Source of the DNA: Tubiluchus corallicola
Lineage: Eukaryota > Priapulida > Priapulimorpha > Priapulimorphida > Tubiluchidae
DNA: 64,000 bases
NCBI GenBank assembly: GCA_030141605.1
Contig: JAQGDQ010000197.1
Location: forward strand, 188,001-252,000
Direction of reading: 5' to 3'
Within the stretch, counting starts at the first letter, position 1, and every line of letters begins with the position of its first letter. Below, one piece after another: positions 46,351-57,640 of the stretch. The position numbers and the translations under genes were made by a program. The notes beneath the pieces are model-generated. The model worked only from the letters and a program-made list of their open reading frames with translations. It was not told the DNA's origin and did no database searches.

Positions 46351-47311
46351 CAGTATTGCCACCTGCATGTCGTTGATTCCGATTTCCATTTTTTATTTTT
46401 TATATCTTTTATATTATATTTATTAGCTAACTACTAACAGATTGACAACAGCACATCAACAGAACAACTGATCAACTGACTGACCAACCAACCACTAAGC
46501 TGACCGGCTAAACGACCAAACAGCAGTTTATCACAAATCGCAAAACAGCCATTAAATAACTGTGCTAATGAATGCGAATACTAACAAACACATCTGCAAA
46601 ATGTAACAACGATTAATCGAATGAACAAAAGAATGTTTATTCGTTTGTATTTGCAATGTTGTATTTATTTAATTTAAACGAATGAAAGAGTTTTCGAGTT
46701 TAGAAAAACAGGGGAATAAAACGTCTTCGAAGATTCTCAGCTTTCCTTTAAATAATTTCCGCTACATGTAATTTTAAAGCGAAGCACAATGTTATTTATT
46801 GCACACAGCGGCATTATATCTGCCTGCAACATGGAGCTTATAGTCCTAATTTACAGTTAATGAGAATGCTGATAGCTTGGTAAAACCATGGTCGAGTCAG
46901 CGCTGTATGTCATTTATAATGCGTATCCTTGTGACGGGTTCTCTGCAGTTAACGGTGAAAATATAGGAAAAGCGCTACGCGTAATGAAATAAAGCAGAAT
47001 TCTATTCTTGGCGATATCAGGATAAACGCGTTAAGAAGAATTTAACACTGTACATGTATTTCATTGAAGCCCCGAGGTTTGGTAAGAAAGAGAGGTTCAT
47101 TTGGACTCTTTTAGCCGACCTTACACAGCAAAAACTACGTGCAGACAGCAAAGAATGAACAACTGTGTAAAAAATTTTCCTTTTGACGCTTACTTACTTA
47201 CATTTAGTTAAAGTGTAATTTATAGTTATGCGGTCTTCAGTTTTTAATAATTAATTCCAAATGTTCAAGCTAAACTGGGAAAGCGCGCGACGCCAACGTG
47301 TGTACGGACCA

Positions 47312-47470
47312 GTTTGTAATAATTACCCATTATGTAATATGTGTTAGTTTTGTAATAAATCTGTATATTATGTGATATCCTTACGTGCTTAAAATGTAAT
47401 AAAAATGTGCTCACTTTGTAATAACTTATGTGACCATTGTGTAATAAAAACTTTGCTCATTATGTTATTC
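47312..47470 (+). repeat. Array of TGTAATAA motifs spaced 18-24 bp
   Basis: TGTAAT (or TGTGAT/TGTTAT) begins at about 47315, 47333, 47351, 47371, 47395, 47417, 47440 and 47463, usually followed by AA. The spacers are AT-rich and diverged. Confidence 0.6.
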
Positions 47471-47929
47471 GTATTTTAACATCTGTGACATTACATTTAT
47501 TGTAATTAATTTGAAAGTGGCTGACTGGTATGGCACTGCAGTAAACCATGGCGTTCGAATTCACTGTGCCACTATTGTATTTGTACAAAGTTCAATCTTT
47601 TTTCTTTCGTCTATTTATTTTCGCGAAGAATTCGCAAATCGTGCTGTAAAATGAAGGTCAGGCATAATTTTTCCCAATTCTTGACGGAATCATTAATTTT
47701 GTTGCAATTTTTGTTATTAACATTTTGCTACTAACAATAAATAGTTTAATCAACAAGTTAAAACATTTTGTACAGCATAATTTTTACAATAATAATTAGT
47801 GTATTGTCACAAAGTGGAAATCCTCAATCACATCTTATTTTGGCTTGTATTAGCACTAATTAGTAAATAATGTATAATAATATTTCTATGATGTGCGCAT
47901 GATGCTAAATGCCAAAGTGATACAGGATC

Positions 47930-48440
47930 TATCATGTCACAGGATTGTCACCTGTGTCACAGTTTAAACAATAGTATTGCATGTATGCAACAGTATTGGC
48001 ATGTGGTATTCGTAGCTTGAATTGGTGCGTAAGGAGGATGATATAACCCACATTGGAAAGGGTGTATCCAGTCCATAAACCATTGTGGCTTGATGGTGTA
48101 GGCGTCTGTTGTCCAAAGTGTCCCATTTCGGTTGCCGAAACAGTGATGTCAAAATGCCGTTCTCTTGATGATATTCACCTTTAATGAAACGAGCTGCTTG
48201 GTGTTGAATACTCTCAAAGTTGGTGATGTTACTTTGCGTATACGGACTCTATGCACACCAAGCTTATTTCAGCCAAGGACTAACCAAGGTATAATAAGTT
48301 TCTGCTTTACTTTCTCAGCACAATCAGAAAGCGTTTCACACGCACCAAAGTGCTATAGCTTGGTCATTCTTATCGCAGTTGTCATTCCAGCTGAAAGTTT
48401 GATCTATTGTAACTCTGAGATATTTGTGTGAACTAACCTT
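47930..48440 (-). mobile_element. LINE C-terminal RT fragment
   Basis: The complement reads KYLRVTIDQTFSWNDNCDK, then SPYTQSNITNFESIQHQAAR-FIKGEY, SLFRQPKWDTLDNRRLHHQA. This follows the classical LINE pattern YLGVxIDxxLSWxxH...WxPxxxxxIxxLExIQxRAARFIxxxY...SVTxLLxxLxWxxLxxRR. Stops interrupt it. Confidence 0.7.
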
Positions 48441-49584
48441 TGGACTGGCAACAAATCTGTAATTGGGTATTCGAATGATCTTGATTCCTGTTTTTTAATA
48501 ATAGTTATTATTGTGTGCTATCAATGCTTATAGCAACAGTGCTTAGTCAGCGATCTGATCACCACGTTTATGATATAAATGGAAAATTCAGCGGCAGTTA
48601 GTGGACCAAAGTTCGTTAGCAAAATACCAACAACTGTTTTCAATTGCATAAACTAGCTGAAAGCCTAAATCGTTTCTAAACTTAACAAATTCGCCGTTCA
48701 ACAAATTGGATTCGACTAGTGTCACACGGCTGGCCTATGACACCTGTATAATTTTAATCAATTTAATTAGCTGTACTTGAACAGTTTCATCATTATTTAT
48801 ATCGGATACTATACTAATAATTTAGCAACTTGAACCATTCTGTCAACTAAATGCAACCTTGTGCTTTATTAGCAAGACCTTTTATTAGCAAGAGGCTTTA
48901 TAGTAGTAGCAACATTTGAAATGCACTCATCGAGGTAACTTGATTAAAGTTTGCTTCTTGAAATTCATCCATATATTTCTTTCGTTATTACTTTATTCTC
49001 CATAAACATTTCACTTAATAACCCGCGTGGTTTGCAATCCAAAACTGAAGAATGCAACCAGAAATTTTTGAGTGATTTAGCTACCGTAATAATTATTGTT
49101 GTTAATATGTGTCATCTGAACGTTTATAAATTCCCAGAGCAGGCTAACCTTACATTTATTGCTTTAATTTTACCAATACAGCAAAATAATTAAGTGCGGG
49201 AAAAGGTTTATAATTAATTTTACAATCACTGATCCAAATGGCGAAGGACAAATAGCACAGGCAAAGCTGCTCACGTGTTTCAAAATTATAGTCTTGATGT
49301 TAATTATTTATAGTATGTATTAGAAAATTTTAGTGGCATCTAGTTGATTACATGATAACACTGCTGTTGATTCGAAAAAGCCTGTGGTAAAACGTCATTT
49401 TTATTAGAAGAAATGTTTATATTATAATAACATATAACTGGGCACGCATTGTATGTATTTATGCAGACAGAATCGTGTCCATATTCATTATTTGTGTTTA
49501 CTTGTTTTATGCTGTGCGTTCTTTGGTTTAATCATTATAATATTTCTTATTCAATTTCTTTTTTATTCCACTCCTTGTTGTCAG

Positions 49585-49738
49585 AAATGAAAAATCTGCT
49601 GAGTTCTTGAAGAAATGGATTATGACACCATTCACATTAAGATTCATCTATAACATGTTGATCTTAGGCTACCCGGATCTAGTGCGTTTATGGCCACGAG
49701 AGCTGCGAAAAACGGCAGTACTAGATACTAAGATTAGT
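49585..49738 (+). CDS. Candidate exon, protein unidentified
   Basis: After a good acceptor (ctccttgttgtcag) a frame stays open to a TGA about 200 bp on: NEKSAEFLKKWIMTPFTLRF, IYNMLILGYPDLVRLWP, RELRKTAV. The composition is protein-like and unlike the surrounding AT translations. The donor is unclear; the end given is approximate. No family is recognised. Confidence 0.35.
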
Positions 49739-50636
49739 GTTCTTCTTAAAATTGAATATTTGTTTCTCGCGGTTTTGTGACTTTTTATCTATACTTTTCG
49801 GCATCCACGATACAGTAGAGGGAATTTGTACCTGACACCTTTATTAATTAAAAACAAAATGATAAAATTCTCCCAAAGATGTACGTGTAAATATTTCACC
49901 TGCCTTTATCTGTGAATGCGCGTATTTACTTATCACGTGCGGACTTAAATTCAGAACTGGCATTTTTTATTGTTCGTAGTGGGATGATTTTAGTGGCCGT
50001 CGACAGATGGCAGCAGAAAGTGACTTTTTGTTAGACTCTAACTTTTGTAGACGATATTGTCGCAATTTAACAAAAGAATTTCAAAGAGGGTGCAAAAATT
50101 GCGTCTGCAGAAAACTAAAAACTACTTTCAATTGTTTTAACTTCTAGTTTCCGTTTACGAATTTAAATATTTTATGGTTCTCAGATCTGCTGTAGTGATG
50201 TGTATTTTTATTGTCTAAAAGATCATTTGTTAGGCATTTTAACATTTAAGCCGAAATGAACCGGATCGATTCCTCGAGTTTTGAATTTGAACTGAAATAT
50301 TAGATTCGACGAAGTTCACCTAATTGCCAGATTACGTTCGTATTTACAGACAACGTTTCTCTTCCTCATCGTCTCGCCGTTACAGATTTTGTTTGCAAAA
50401 ACAATTTTCCAGTTAAACAACCTAAGTGACTAAGGTGATCAGTAATTGTATCGATTGCCAATATATCGATCTTCTCAAACAATCATGTAGGAGTAACGGT
50501 ATAGTAACAACAATAACAGTAACAACAACAACGTACTGTTTATATATATTTAGCTTCTATGTATTTCATATACAAATCGATATGCATTTAACAGCAGGGC
50601 CTATTTATCTATTTATTATTATGTTAACGGTTGTAG

Positions 50637-50773
50637 CTCGACCAAAATGTCATTACTTGTCAAGAGCGATTTTGCAAATAGGACAGTCAGCCGGCAGAAA
50701 TATTTCGGCAATGTTCGAATGTAAACTTAAAGTATTGCGAATGAAACAACGTCCTCAGAAGGGTTTCTTGCAG
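50637..50773 (+). CDS. Candidate exon of an unidentified gene
   Basis: Between acceptor ggttgtag and donor TTGCAG|gtcacc the frame reads RPKCHYLSRAILQIGQSAGR, NISAMFECKLKVLRMKQR, PQKGFLQ. It ends in phase 0, compatible with the segment at 51085-51162. Confidence 0.4.
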
Positions 50774-51084
50774 GTCACCTAACCATTTGGTATAAGTGCC
50801 AGTATTTCTTAATCGCAGTGGCATACCGCGGTTTCTGTTTTTTGCTTTAGCTGCAGTACTTAAATTTATTACAGTATAATTACATAATTTTGTATTTAAT
50901 ACTATAATTATATAGATATCTTTTATATTTTTCTTACTGTTCTGTAAATATTATATATTTATCGTTTTTATTCACTGTATTTTTCTTGTGAAATCCGAAA
51001 ATAAACATTTCAATCAATGTACTTTTCTATTGTGATAAATAGCTTTAACTTATATTTCCTTATACTGTATTTGCAGCTGCTCAG

Positions 51085-51162
51085 AATGTACGTTGGTCTC
51101 AGTCAGTTGCAGTAGTGGGAGAGAAAGATACACCTGTAGTGGTGGGAGCAAAGTTCCAAAAC
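51085..51162 (+). CDS. Candidate exon of an unidentified gene
   Basis: Twenty-six codons, NVRWSQSVAVVGEKDTPVVV-GAKFQN, with a strong donor AAC|gtaagt. Two acceptors are possible: tttgcag at 51076 (phase 1) or gctcag at 51084 (phase 0). The second joins in frame both to 50773 and to 53380. The amino-acid pattern is clearly protein-like, but I cannot name the family. Confidence 0.5.
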
Positions 51163-53070
51163 GTAAGTAATGTTTGTTTTAGGCCTACAATTAGTTTTCA
51201 TTTTTGCATGAAAAGCCATTCTGCAGCATGTCCATTTATTTCAAAATTCGAGAATACTTGCAAAGTTAGAAGTTCAAGGTCAACTGTTAGCAACTACTAA
51301 TTACATGTTTTGTAACCATGGTCGGTCTTCGTCTCATTTTCAAAATAAATTGATTTTGCAAAAAATTTCTGCAGATGACATTGGATAGTGGTTAAGTGTT
51401 TACTGCGATATTATAATAATTATAATAAATTGTAAAGCCTCCGAAAAAAGAGAGGGTGGGGGCTATTTTTCTTCTGATGAAGTTATTGCATATGTGCAGA
51501 AATCCAGCTGCCCTTTATCATGGTGCTTTCCTAAAGCCCAGTGATGACAGAATTACGATTACCAACGAGATGTTGGTAATTTTACATAAAGAATTTGCTC
51601 GTGTATGATGCACTTTAGAGGTGCACATTATAAGTTTTGTTAGTTCAATAATAATATGTGTACCTGGCGGCGTAAGTACCGGAAAAAGTGCTGGCATTAG
51701 ATGACGTGACATCTATTGTCAGGAAAAACTATTGTAAGTAACCTCATTTTAAAATTTTTTATAGTTATTGTTATTTCATTTAAACTCAAATAGGAAAAAT
51801 TACAACATCTTACAGTAAATATACTGGATGGTCATTTCAAAATTTTCGTTTCTTACTTTTAACAACAGAACTATGTTTGTAGTACATTATTTGTAATACG
51901 TAATACTTTATTAATTTACTATTATACTATTTTGAACAGTTCACTTATAACTTTGCAATCTCTAATTTCTATGGCGTTTGATAGATGCCGCCAGCGTCCA
52001 CAATTTTAGCATAATCCATAAGCACGGCTTGAAACCCTTTTGCTGACAAAATTGGACATTGATAAAGGGAGTGTGGAGTGACACAAAATCAATTCTAGTC
52101 ATTCAGCTACAATAAGTGAATTGATTGAAATCATGCTTGTACCGTGATTAATAAATTTCACCACTGACTTTTAACAATGCCTATTTGCCATTTATAGCGA
52201 CTCTGTTAATTAAGTCTACATCATTTCCACGAGAATTTATACCTCTAAAGCAGTCTGACTTCGACTCATTCTACTGTAGTCGTTCGCCCTTTCAAATTAG
52301 AAAGAAACTGGTGGCGTTTTATCAACAATTTGATTTTGGCAAAATAATATTTTCTGTGATTTCTATATCATGTTTTATGTTTTCTTGTTAGATCTACAAT
52401 TACAGTAACATCATGCACGATGATTAGTACGACAATACACTGATTTAGTGTGACATTTGTGTAATCTGACGGATAAAAATTGTGAGCCAGTTAGAACTTG
52501 AGTTAAGAACCTTTCGCTTTCATGTCGCCTTGATTTTTTATTTATCCGGGTACTCAACTTAATGATACTCTTTTATTTTTGCCAGTCAGGAATTTATATG
52601 GGAATTTAAGCGCTCTCTAAAGTAGAGTTTAAATTAATTCCCTTGCAACACAGTTTAAAAATCGCTTACCTTTAACAGTCTGAAGCTTCATTTTATGAGA
52701 AGCAGTTAAATTCATTATTTTTGCTGTAAAAGTGGCCTACTTCGCGCCATCTTAATTTTCCACTTGCAGACGTCATGGGAGTTAGACATGCGCGCAGCCA
52801 GCTTAGCGACTACGTTAAAAACAAACTGCGTCTAGTTTAATTATTACATACAGACGCATCCTAGCTGTTTCCCCTTATTTTTTAATTTTATGACGAACAA
52901 TTGCCTACTATTATTTTTAGCTTGGTAGCTGCGTAAATCAGAAGCAACTCCTTAGCAATTTTGTCAATTCTTTTTATATGTGCATGGAGTTTTTCTGGGA
53001 TACAAAGTCTGGAATGATATATTCCCCAAATCTTGAGTACGCTTGGACAAGAAAAAAATTCATAGATCTT

Positions 53071-53091
53071 AATATATATATATATATATAT
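53071..53091 (+). repeat. (AT)n microsatellite
   Basis: About ten uninterrupted TA units. Confidence 0.9.
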
Positions 53092-53379
53092 GGAATCGCT
53101 TTTCAGCGGTAGCACTTGAATAAATAAACTAAAATATTATTAAAATTAGCCATAAATCAATTTTTCAAACGAGCAACGTTTAAATTTGGCTTCGTTCAAG
53201 TTTTTTCAAGCTGAGTGCGCCAGTGGAAGTGAAAAAACTTCAGACTTTTTAATTTACTATTGCTTTCTACTTCCTTCTCATTTAGCATTAGTACGCTTTA
53301 GTGTGTTAACATGATTACATCAATTGATAGTCTTACTCGACTTTGTATTGATATCTGTAGAAAAGGTATACGGTTTTAG

Positions 53380-53507
53380 TCACTTAACTCCGATGACATC
53401 ACGATCACAGTGAATCAAGATGACGAAAAGCAGTCTGCTTCGCGGCAACAAATTTGGGAGTTCAAAAACTTCTTACGCATTAAGGAAGCCATAAATTCAA
53501 TGAAAAG
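53380..53507 (+). CDS. Candidate exon of an unidentified gene
   Basis: After tacggttttag the frame reads SLNSDDITITVNQDDEKQSA, SRQQIWEFKNFLRIKEAINS, MKR with donor AAAAG|gtatac. It enters in phase 0 and leaves in phase 2. Charged residues and codon use differ from the flanking DNA. It may continue the 50637-51162 gene; no downstream exon was found. Confidence 0.45.
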
Positions 53508-53572
53508 GTATACGCTTCACTATTACTGTAAGAGTATCAATTTAAATCTTAAGTAGCGTTTATCAGACATCC

Positions 53573-53752
53573 GGAATGCGTTATGCTTTATCCACCTGAG
53601 GAATAACTGCGTATAAAAATCAATAGGAAATAGCGGCAGAAAAAATAACGCATTAAGATAATAATAATGAGAGAGATTTGATAAACGGGTGCTTTGAAAA
53701 CAACATAAACCGATTTTAACTATTCCGCGTTCGCATAACGCATACCCATTCC
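53573..53752. mobile_element. Short MITE-like repeat, copy 2
   Basis: The ends are GGAATGCGTTATGC on the left and, complemented from the right, GGAATGGGTATGCGTTATGC. The interior matches the copy at 14488-14656. A much more diverged relative may lie near 46950-47040. Confidence 0.5.
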
Positions 53753-54554
53753 AAACTTTAGTTTACAAAATGCTTCCATTCCCTCTTAAGGTGCGCTAAT
53801 GAGGTCTACACGATAACAAGAAACATAACTAATCTTATAATGTTAAACTACACAGTTCCTCGGAAAATCAGTGAAATTCACAGCACACATGCATCTCGGA
53901 AATGTTTAATTACCGTAACGCGAGCCGTTCGTGCCGCACGCACCGCTATCGATATTTTCGAGTTTTCACTGCAACGTGAAACGAAGCCACAAATTAAACT
54001 GTTTAGCTTCCTAGTATGCGACACTTAAATTTTCCAAAATTGAATGGGATACTGACAGATGAGCAGATTATCACCTTTTCTGCGTGGAGTGATTACTAAG
54101 TTCGTATGTTTCTGTACAGTATTCATTTTATTAATCCCACCGATTCTCCGTGCACGGTTCGATGAAACTTTGCTACATGAAAATGACGACATTGCCAAAT
54201 TCTGATTCTCACGGCGTATCGTCAATGGAAATGTATTAAATCTTCGAAGCTAAGCGTGTAACGTATCGAAAGGAACCAGTTAGTGTTTAAATAAAATCTA
54301 GATACAATTGTGTAAAGAGTTATTAATACTACTTTACCTAAGGTTGTTGTGATAACTATTTTTAAAATTTGTATGAATTAATTGTTATTTGTTCTGTACG
54401 CTCGAGTCACAATATTCTTTTGTAAGGGGATTTTGTCTCTAGTAAATGTCTCTTTCACTGTTGATGAAATCTGTCTTGTTTATTTGTTTGTAACGTAATG
54501 TATGTAATTGTGGTTCAGTAAACAAGCACTCGTATTGTGTGTTACTTAACTGTC

Positions 54555-54665
54555 AGGGGCCAAAATTGCCTGACGCCCCCAAATATTGAGACCCAATTAT
54601 CCGAGGTACAATAGTCTGGGGCCCTAGTTGTCTGTAGCCCAAAATGTTTCGAGCCGAAGTGTCCT
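54555..54665 (+). repeat. Degenerate tandem array of GGGGCC-AAATTGTC-type units
   Basis: Units of roughly 18-22 bp combine a G/C block (GGGGCC, GCCCC, GAGACCC, GTAGCCC, GAGCC) with an AT block (AAATTG, AATTATC, TAGTTGTC, AAATGTTTC, GAAGTGTCC). The block is GC-rich against AT-rich surroundings. Confidence 0.5.
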
Positions 54666-54719
54666 AGAATCGTGAATGAAGGTCGGTTTCTTTCCAAGGA
54701 TTCGGACTTTTGATTAAAC

Positions 54720-55250
54720 AGCTGCGTTCAGAATTTATTAACAAGCTAATGATTAAACCAGAGTTTTCCGAATGAATCCAAGTTGCTTCTAACATCGACA
54801 AAATTCAACAGAATTTAGAACTTAATAACCTGTCATCAAAAGTTAGTTAAATTGAAGGAAGCGAAAAATTCATTTATCACCAATTTGTGAATGAAAAACT
54901 TCTTCGTCTAGACGCTATTGTCGGATGACTGCTACGTGGCAAATTGTCTCTAGATGCCGCGGAATTTGAGAAAAATTATTTAAGTGTGATATTTAAGCCT
55001 GTATCATTTCATCTCGGAGTGCATTTACTACTAAACATTGTTGTCAGAGAGAAAACTCACGCAAGAAAATCTGCTAGTCTAAACGCGCGTAACTTATAAG
55101 AGTCCGTTTTTTTCAAAAGCTTCTAAAGATTTTCCAACTTGGAAACAATTTTGAAGTTTGCATTGTCTGAATTTGAATGCACTGACAATAGAAAAATACA
55201 ACTGTTAACGTTTAATGTCGTACTTGACAAATACCATAAATGGCCTTGAT
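54720..55250 (+). pseudogene. Decayed coding relic, unassigned
   Basis: One frame reads SEFINKLMIKPEFSE, a stop, then NIDKIQQNLELNNLSSKVS, a stop, then IEGSEKFIYHQFVNEKLLRL-DAIVG, a stop, then GKLSLDAAEFEKN. The helical pattern with LLRLDxI faintly recalls a BAG domain, while the later FSKASKDFPTWKQF (another frame) recalls retroelement Gag. Stops show it is not functional. Confidence 0.3.
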
Positions 55251-55330
55251 AACGAAATAAAAATAGGCCAAAGTTTATCAGAAATGACCACATGTGAAAC
55301 AACAGGCAACAGGTAAACATAACAAAACAC

Positions 55331-56640
55331 ATGAAATTAGCACCAGTGTGGAGCTGGCAACTAAAATCCTGTTGGTGTTTTTAATGTTCTACTTTAGTGG
55401 ATGTCTGTCTACTTTTAGTTCTACTTCTGCGCCTGCTGAAAGTGCATTTGTCAACGTAACAGAACTGCCTGCTGAACCAAGGATTCGTGGAGGCGCAGAA
55501 GTTATTGAAAGTTAATTTCTTTACATCAGGGGTGTGCAAATTATCTGACTAGCCGGGCCACATTAAACTTTCCCGCAATTCCTGCGGGCCACAGGCAGTT
55601 TGATCAAGGAGCCAAGTACAGAAAGGCCTAATAACGATTTTTTGCACCCGACCTGCTTACATCATTACTACTACACTCAAGAAACTATTTTAGAAGTTCT
55701 TAAAATTTATATTACAAACCATATATTTATACTTTCAGGACAGATAGTGGTAATTTCATTACAATGCATATTAGTAATGTGTATCACACAGTCTGTGTAG
55801 TACATTGATATTTAGCTACAACCGTCTTGTAAGGGTTAATGGCATCCGATCTAGTAGAAAAAACTACCCACACTATCTTTGGGATCGTGGTACGGACTTC
55901 AGCTGGATACACTCAATTAATCGCCCGGGCCGCAAGTTGCACATCCCTGCCTTACATAGTTCGTCTTGTTTTGACGAAAAGTGTTTGTGGAGGAACCCTC
56001 ATCGATAATTTGTAGTTTTAACAGCAACTCATTGTTTTACTGGTGTTACAGAGCCCGGAGAACACTTAAAAGTCTATATCGGTCACAACAGAATATGGCG
56101 GTCGCCAATAGTGCTTTGGGTTAGGTGGTATCATCAACATGTTCTTTGGTTACCGGGAACTTTTGAGTACAATGATATTGCCTTAGTGCGATTAAGCAGG
56201 CGAGTTGAATATATTGTCATTATCGGAGGCGACCAAGACATTCTATTCTGCCTGCTAAACAACCTGTTTATGAAGGAGATGATTATGTTAACGAAATGGT
56301 TGTTATGGCAGGTCGGGGTAGTCATGGAAAGGCAGGTGTTCGTCCGACTGTACAGGATCATTTACAGAAAACTGAATTAGTAGTAATTAGTATGTTTGGT
56401 GATTGTGATGATCTTCACAAAATTTTTCATATTTGCGCTTATAATTCAACTCGCAGTAATGTTGGAGGCGATTCAGACGAACCCTTGATACTAAAAAGAA
56501 CAGGAGAGGTTATTGGCGTTCTATCCAGTGCATCTGGTAGACGTTTACGCAATAAAGCTCTTATTGATGATATGGCGACAGTCAGTGTCTCTGTGAAAAT
56601 TTCTTTTTATTTAAATTGGATTGAAGATACGAAGCGTATG
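55331..56640 (+). pseudogene. Trypsin-like serine protease pseudogene split by a hAT-type element
   Basis: A secretory start (M-K-L-A-P-V-W at 55331, then in another frame a hydrophobic KILLVFLMFYFSGCLS) leads to RIRGGAEVIES, the activation site (usually R|IVGG). A stop and a transposon at 55527-55949 follow. Beyond it come PYIVRLV, SVCGGTLID, VLTATHC (His codon 56030-56032), HLKVYIG, YNDIALVRLS (Asp 56174-56176), ILPAKQPV, and GGDSDEPLI (Ser 56473-56475), ending FYLNWIEDT. The usual G-D-S-G-G-P reads G-D-S-D-E-P. At least two further frame changes separate the pieces. In the family these enzymes are secreted endopeptidases; this copy cannot make one. Confidence 0.8.
55527..55949. mobile_element. 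423-bp hAT-type non-autonomous element inside the protease pseudogene
   Basis: The left end is CAGGGGTGTGCAAATTAT and the right end complemented is CAGGGATGTGCAACTTGC; both sides carry a GGGCC block. Flanks are CTTTACAT (55519-55526) and CCTTACAT (55950-55957), an 8-bp target duplication with one mismatch. CAGGGGTGxGCAAA ends are typical of hAT elements in many animals. Confidence 0.8.
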
Positions 56641-57109
56641 TATGTACCTGGCGACAGTATCTTTGACCCCGAGCACAACACAGCTCCATTACATGACATA
56701 ACAATGATAATCCATGTTATTACACAGTATTCCGTAATTCATTTCATTTGAAATAGGAAATAAAAAGTTGCAGTAAAAAAACTGTAAAAAATTCCAAGCA
56801 GTTAAAGGCTTTGAAATTGTCATCTTAAAATTTTCATGTTAAAATTACATGCTTTAAATTTATCTTATCGCGATTTCTGATAAGACTAGCTGTTAAAAAT
56901 AGAAATTATTAATAAAATTTGTTAGTCGTTATTAATCATGACGAATGTAAAAAAGTTTGGTACAAGGAAGTTTTGACACTAGGAAAATGCGGTAGGAGGA
57001 CAATTTCGTAATAGAAAGTTTGGTACTGTAAAATTTGGTACTAAACGAAAAAAAACGAAACGCATTTCTATATCTCAGTATAAAATAGTTCCCAATGTAT
57101 GGAATTCTA

Positions 57110-57640
57110 TTTTTTTGTTACGTCAAAACAGTATCGTGCCTACCTAGATTTAAGAAGCAGATGAAAACATTTCTCTTAAGTACGTATTAGGTGGATTCGG
57201 CCATCAACTTTTATTTCCATATTGCTTATACCACGGTTGTCACTCACAGTCAGTCACTGTATACAGACTTATCATGCTATAGCCATTTCATTGCATTTTC
57301 ATTATTTCTTTTCATTTTTTACAATTTTTAGCTTTTTTCTTCTCTTTTGCTTACATACTTACTTACACCCTAATCTTACCTTCACGTCATCCCTTTTCAT
57401 TGTGCATCTCTTTTATCCTGCCCTTAACATCTAACAACACACCATGCATTGCAGTTGGGCTTTAGAAGTCCTAGCGTTTAGCTCTGCTATAAGCAGTTAC
57501 ATTTGTTCACTATTACTTGCTCACTTGATAAGAAGTTGTAGTAATTTTGTTTTTAGTTTGTGCAATTGGATGTAATATGTCTATGTACGTATTTTTAATG
57601 ATGTTTTTCTCTAATAAACAATAACCACCTTCCTTGTCAT
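57110..57640 (+). mobile_element. LINE 3' end remnant
   Basis: A short tail LPRFKKQMKTFLLSTY followed by a stop, an AT-rich 3' region and AATAAACAATAA fits the end of a LINE polyprotein and its 3' UTR. The evidence is brief. Confidence 0.35.
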
